28,075 nt of DNA from an uncultured Leucobacter sp. (GTDB lineage Bacteria > Actinomycetota > Actinomycetes > Actinomycetales > Microbacteriaceae). The notes beneath the pieces were generated by a model that saw only the letters and a program-made list of their open reading frames with translations, had not been told where the DNA came from and searched no databases. The stretch is from assembly GCA_937872275.1 (NCBI GenBank), contig CALMSE010000276.1:1-28075 (forward strand), given 5' to 3'. The translations under genes and the position numbers were made by a program. Shown one piece after another: positions 26,013 to 28,075 of the stretch (within the stretch, counting starts at the first letter, position 1; each line of letters begins with the position of its first letter).

Positions 26013-28075
26013 TCAATTCTCCTCCGTCTGCTTCCCGGATCTCTCCCCGGCGTTCTTCCTGCTCTTCGCAACCGTCGCGGCGGTCGCCGCACCCGTCGCG
26101 GCGGTCGCCGCACCCGCTGCGGCGCGCCCGACCGCGATCATCTCGGCGATGACCGCGACGAACATGAGCCCGCCGATGATCAGGGCGGCCGGGATCCGCG
26201 GGTCGCTGCCCGGCGCCGGCCCGATGACCCAGCAGAAGAGCACGAACTGGGCGATCGCCGCGATCGGCACCGCGGCCCAGCCGACGAGCAGCAGCGACGC
26301 GCTCAAGGTGCGCCCCGACCAGCGCACGCGGGTCGCGACGGCGAACACCGCGATCGACGCCGCGATCACGAGCGCCGCCAGCACGAGCAGCACCGCGTAC
26401 GGCATGGCATAGGCCGCCCGGTGCCGCTCCACGCCCCGGGGGTCGAGATCCGCGAAGGTGCCGCGCGCGAAGTCGATGCGCACGCCGAGGTCGCTGCCGA
26501 GGCCGACACTGTGCGTGCTCACGGGCTCGCCGACCGCCTCGTCGAACGCGTCGAAGTCGAGCACCGCCACCTGGGCTCCGTCGGCCCGCGTGCTCAGCGA
26601 TCCGACGCGGAAGTCGACGAACTCGTCGGTGCGCTCGGACAGATGCGAGGCCTCGTACTCCCAGGGCGCGAACCAGTTGCCGAACTCTCCCGGCTCCCTG
26701 GCGCGGTCGTAGTCGCCGTCGATCCAGCCGCCCTGCCGCACCGCGTCGACGAGCTCGGGCGCCAGCGCGAACTGCACCCGGATCGGGCGCACGGGCTCGG
26801 TGCCGTCGAAGGGGCTGCGGAGATCGGGGTAGAACTCGTCCTCCCAGAAGAAGTACTGCGCCACCCAGCGCAGCTGCTCCACGGTCTCGGCTCCGCGCGT
26901 CACCGCGACGACCGGATGGGCGAGCACGTACTCGACCTCGACCTCGTGCACCCCGGAGAGCGCCTCCGCGAACTGGGTCACCGCGGCACGGCTGTCGGTC
27001 ACGGGGTTGTCGACCACGCGGAAGGGGATCTCCTGGCCATCGATCCGCATCGAGACGATCTCGAGCCCGAGATCCTGGCCCAGGCGCTCGCTCGGCCACT
27101 CGCGCGCGAACTGCGGCGCGCGCGGTCCGTTCTCCTCGAAGTCGACGGTGTTCCGCTCGACGACGCTCAGCCGCGCGTCGCCGTGCCCGTCGCGGCTCAG
27201 CTCGGCCTCGATCTCGAAGCCGGTGGTCTGCGTGTAGAAAGTGCCGGGCAGGTCGTCGAAGCGCGTGAGGTGATCATGGTCCTGGGAATAGGGCGCGGGC
27301 TGCGTCGAGACCGTGACGATGGCACCCGCGAGCACCGCGAGCGAGGCGGCGAACGCGAGCATCGCGGGAATCGAGATGAAGCGGTCGTCGCGCCAGCCCC
27401 GGGCGAGCCCGGGATCGCGGGCCTCGTCGATCGCGAGCCCGGTGGCGGCGTCGCCCGCCGCGCGCGGCGGTTCGAAGAGCAGTGCATAGGGAAGCAGCGG
27501 ATCGTCGATCGGACCGCGATCCGCCAGCCTGGTGGATCGCGCGTAGGCGCGGATGCCCTTGAGCTGCTGCAGCACGAGCGCCCCCGCGGGGGTGAGCGGG
27601 CGGGGCTTCGCCACGGCCGCGACCGTGGCGAGCGCGAGCGCCGTCGAGACGGCGACGAAGGCGAAGGGCCACCAGACGACGCTGAGGATCACCTGCTCCG
27701 AGAGCTGGCGCAGCAGCCCCCACTGCACGAGGGTGATCGCGACCGGCGCGAGCAGGAAGGTGTCGCGGACGTAGCTGTCGGGCTTCCACCGCAGCTTCCG
27801 TTCGAGGATCGGATCGTTCTTGCCGGACCCCGACCACCGGGAGCCCTGGGCCCAGACGGTCGGGGTGCTGCCGAAGCGCCCGGTGCGGCGACCGACCCGC
27901 GCGACGTGGCGCAGCCAGCGCTCGCGGCGCGCGACGGGTCCGCCCTCGGTCGAATCCTTGAAGACGCTGCGCGCGCCCGGGTCGGCCGACGCGCCGACTG
28001 ACGCCCCGCGCAGCGGTCTCACCCGGAGCGCGTCGATCAGCTCGGCGTGGCGGGTGCGGCGCAGCAGGCGCGCCG
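26013..28075 (-). CDS. DUF2207-like multi-pass membrane protein, N-terminus beyond the window
   Basis: The frame runs open from the right edge for about 687 codons, so the start lies outside. A likely cytoplasmic region with the DUF2207-type motif LVLQQLKGIRAYARSTR and a following LLPYALLF is flanked by hydrophobic helices (FLLAPVAITLVQW; VWWPFAFVAVSTALAL). Then comes a transmembrane segment, a large probably extracellular domain (from YTQTTGFEIEAELSRDG to about the VDFRVGSLS region) and three more helices. The C-terminal tail has Ala-Thr repeats and is basic (AKSRKNAGERSGKQ). No catalytic motif is seen. The domain assignment rests on pattern memory, and function is unknown. It is 4 bases upstream of the acyl-CoA synthetase gene and probably co-transcribed. 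Confidence 0.7.
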   Translation of the reverse strand, partial: ARLLRRTRHAELIDALRVRPLRGASVGASADPGARSVFKDSTEGGPVARRERWLRHVARVGRRTGRFGSTPTVWAQGSRWSGSGKNDPILERKLRWKPDSYVRDTFLLAPVAITLVQWGLLRQLSEQVILSVVWWPFAFVAVSTALALATVAAVAKPRPLTPAGALVLQQLKGIRAYARSTRLADRGPIDDPLLPYALLFEPPRAAGDAATGLAIDEARDPGLARGWRDDRFISIPAMLAFAASLAVLAGAIVTVSTQPAPYSQDHDHLTRFDDLPGTFYTQTTGFEIEAELSRDGHGDARLSVVERNTVDFEENGPRAPQFAREWPSERLGQDLGLEIVSMRIDGQEIPFRVVDNPVTDSRAAVTQFAEALSGVHEVEVEYVLAHPVVAVTRGAETVEQLRWVAQYFFWEDEFYPDLRSPFDGTEPVRPIRVQFALAPELVDAVRQGGWIDGDYDRAREPGEFGNWFAPWEYEASHLSERTDEFVDFRVGSLSTRADGAQVAVLDFDAFDEAVGEPVSTHSVGLGSDLGVRIDFARGTFADLDPRGVERHRAAYAMPYAVLLVLAALVIAASIAVFAVATRVRWSGRTLSASLLLVGWAAVPIAAIAQFVLFCWVIGPAPGSDPRIPAALIIGGLMFVAVIAEMIAVGRAAAGAATAATGAATAATVAKSRKNAGERSGKQTEEN
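26071..26124. repeat. 21-bp tandem repeat in the DUF2207-like gene
   Basis: Two nearly identical 21-base units (26071-26091 and 26092-26112) and a degenerate third one code for the repeated GAATAAT stretch in the C-terminal tail. Whole-unit changes would keep the frame. Confidence 0.85.

Overview
This window is GC-rich (roughly 70 percent by eye) and densely coded. It most resembles an actinobacterium of the Microbacteriaceae type (Leucobacter/Microbacterium-like). The signs are a NusG with a long acidic, Ala/Glu-rich N-terminal extension, a MenB of the mycobacterial Asp type, menaquinone genes, GTG starts, and an IlvD/Edd-type catabolic operon. The genus is an inference; no 16S gene is present.

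Layout. (1) 1-2458, minus strand: a membrane-anchored Ser/Thr kinase, then rplA and rplK, with an intrinsic terminator after rplA. (2) 2459-20569: about 18 kb of metabolic and regulatory genes lying between rplK and nusG. These two genes are normally neighbours in the conserved secE-nusG-rplK-rplA cluster. (3) 20570-21849, minus strand: nusG, secE and tRNA-Trp(CCA), the other half of that cluster. (4) 21850-28075: menB, divergent from menC, then an acyl-CoA synthetase convergent with menC and a DUF2207-like membrane protein running off the right edge.

The 18 kb insert has several modules. Leftmost are a flavin reductase fused to an IclR-type effector domain, a GAPDH, and a divergent dps. Next a GntR/FCD regulator is divergent from a nine-gene plus-strand operon. 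That operon holds a NitT/TauT-type ABC importer (two permeases, ATPase, lipoprotein), an IlvD/Edd sugar-acid-type dehydratase, a beta-hydroxyacid dehydrogenase, a PheA/TfdB-type FAD monooxygenase, a hydroxypyruvate-isomerase-like TIM barrel and a fumarylacetoacetate-hydrolase (FAH) family enzyme. Four consecutive catabolic junctions are 4-bp or 1-bp overlaps, so the operon is tightly coupled. A second, minus-strand module holds a TetR regulator, another FAD monooxygenase and a translationally coupled FAD-linked oxidase, with a perfect 23-bp operator-like palindrome in its promoter. Together they look like uptake and breakdown of an aromatic or sugar-acid-like compound. No ring-cleavage dioxygenase is present, so the pathway cannot be named.

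The non-coding structure is unusual. A 64-bp, loop-free palindrome with a third 15-bp half-unit at fixed spacing occurs twice (2673-2745 and 22991-23063). Two further long hairpins sit at 17134-17198 and 20375-20419. menC carries about 30 extra in-frame residues encoded by a large hairpin. I saw no transposase, integrase, CRISPR array or rRNA gene.
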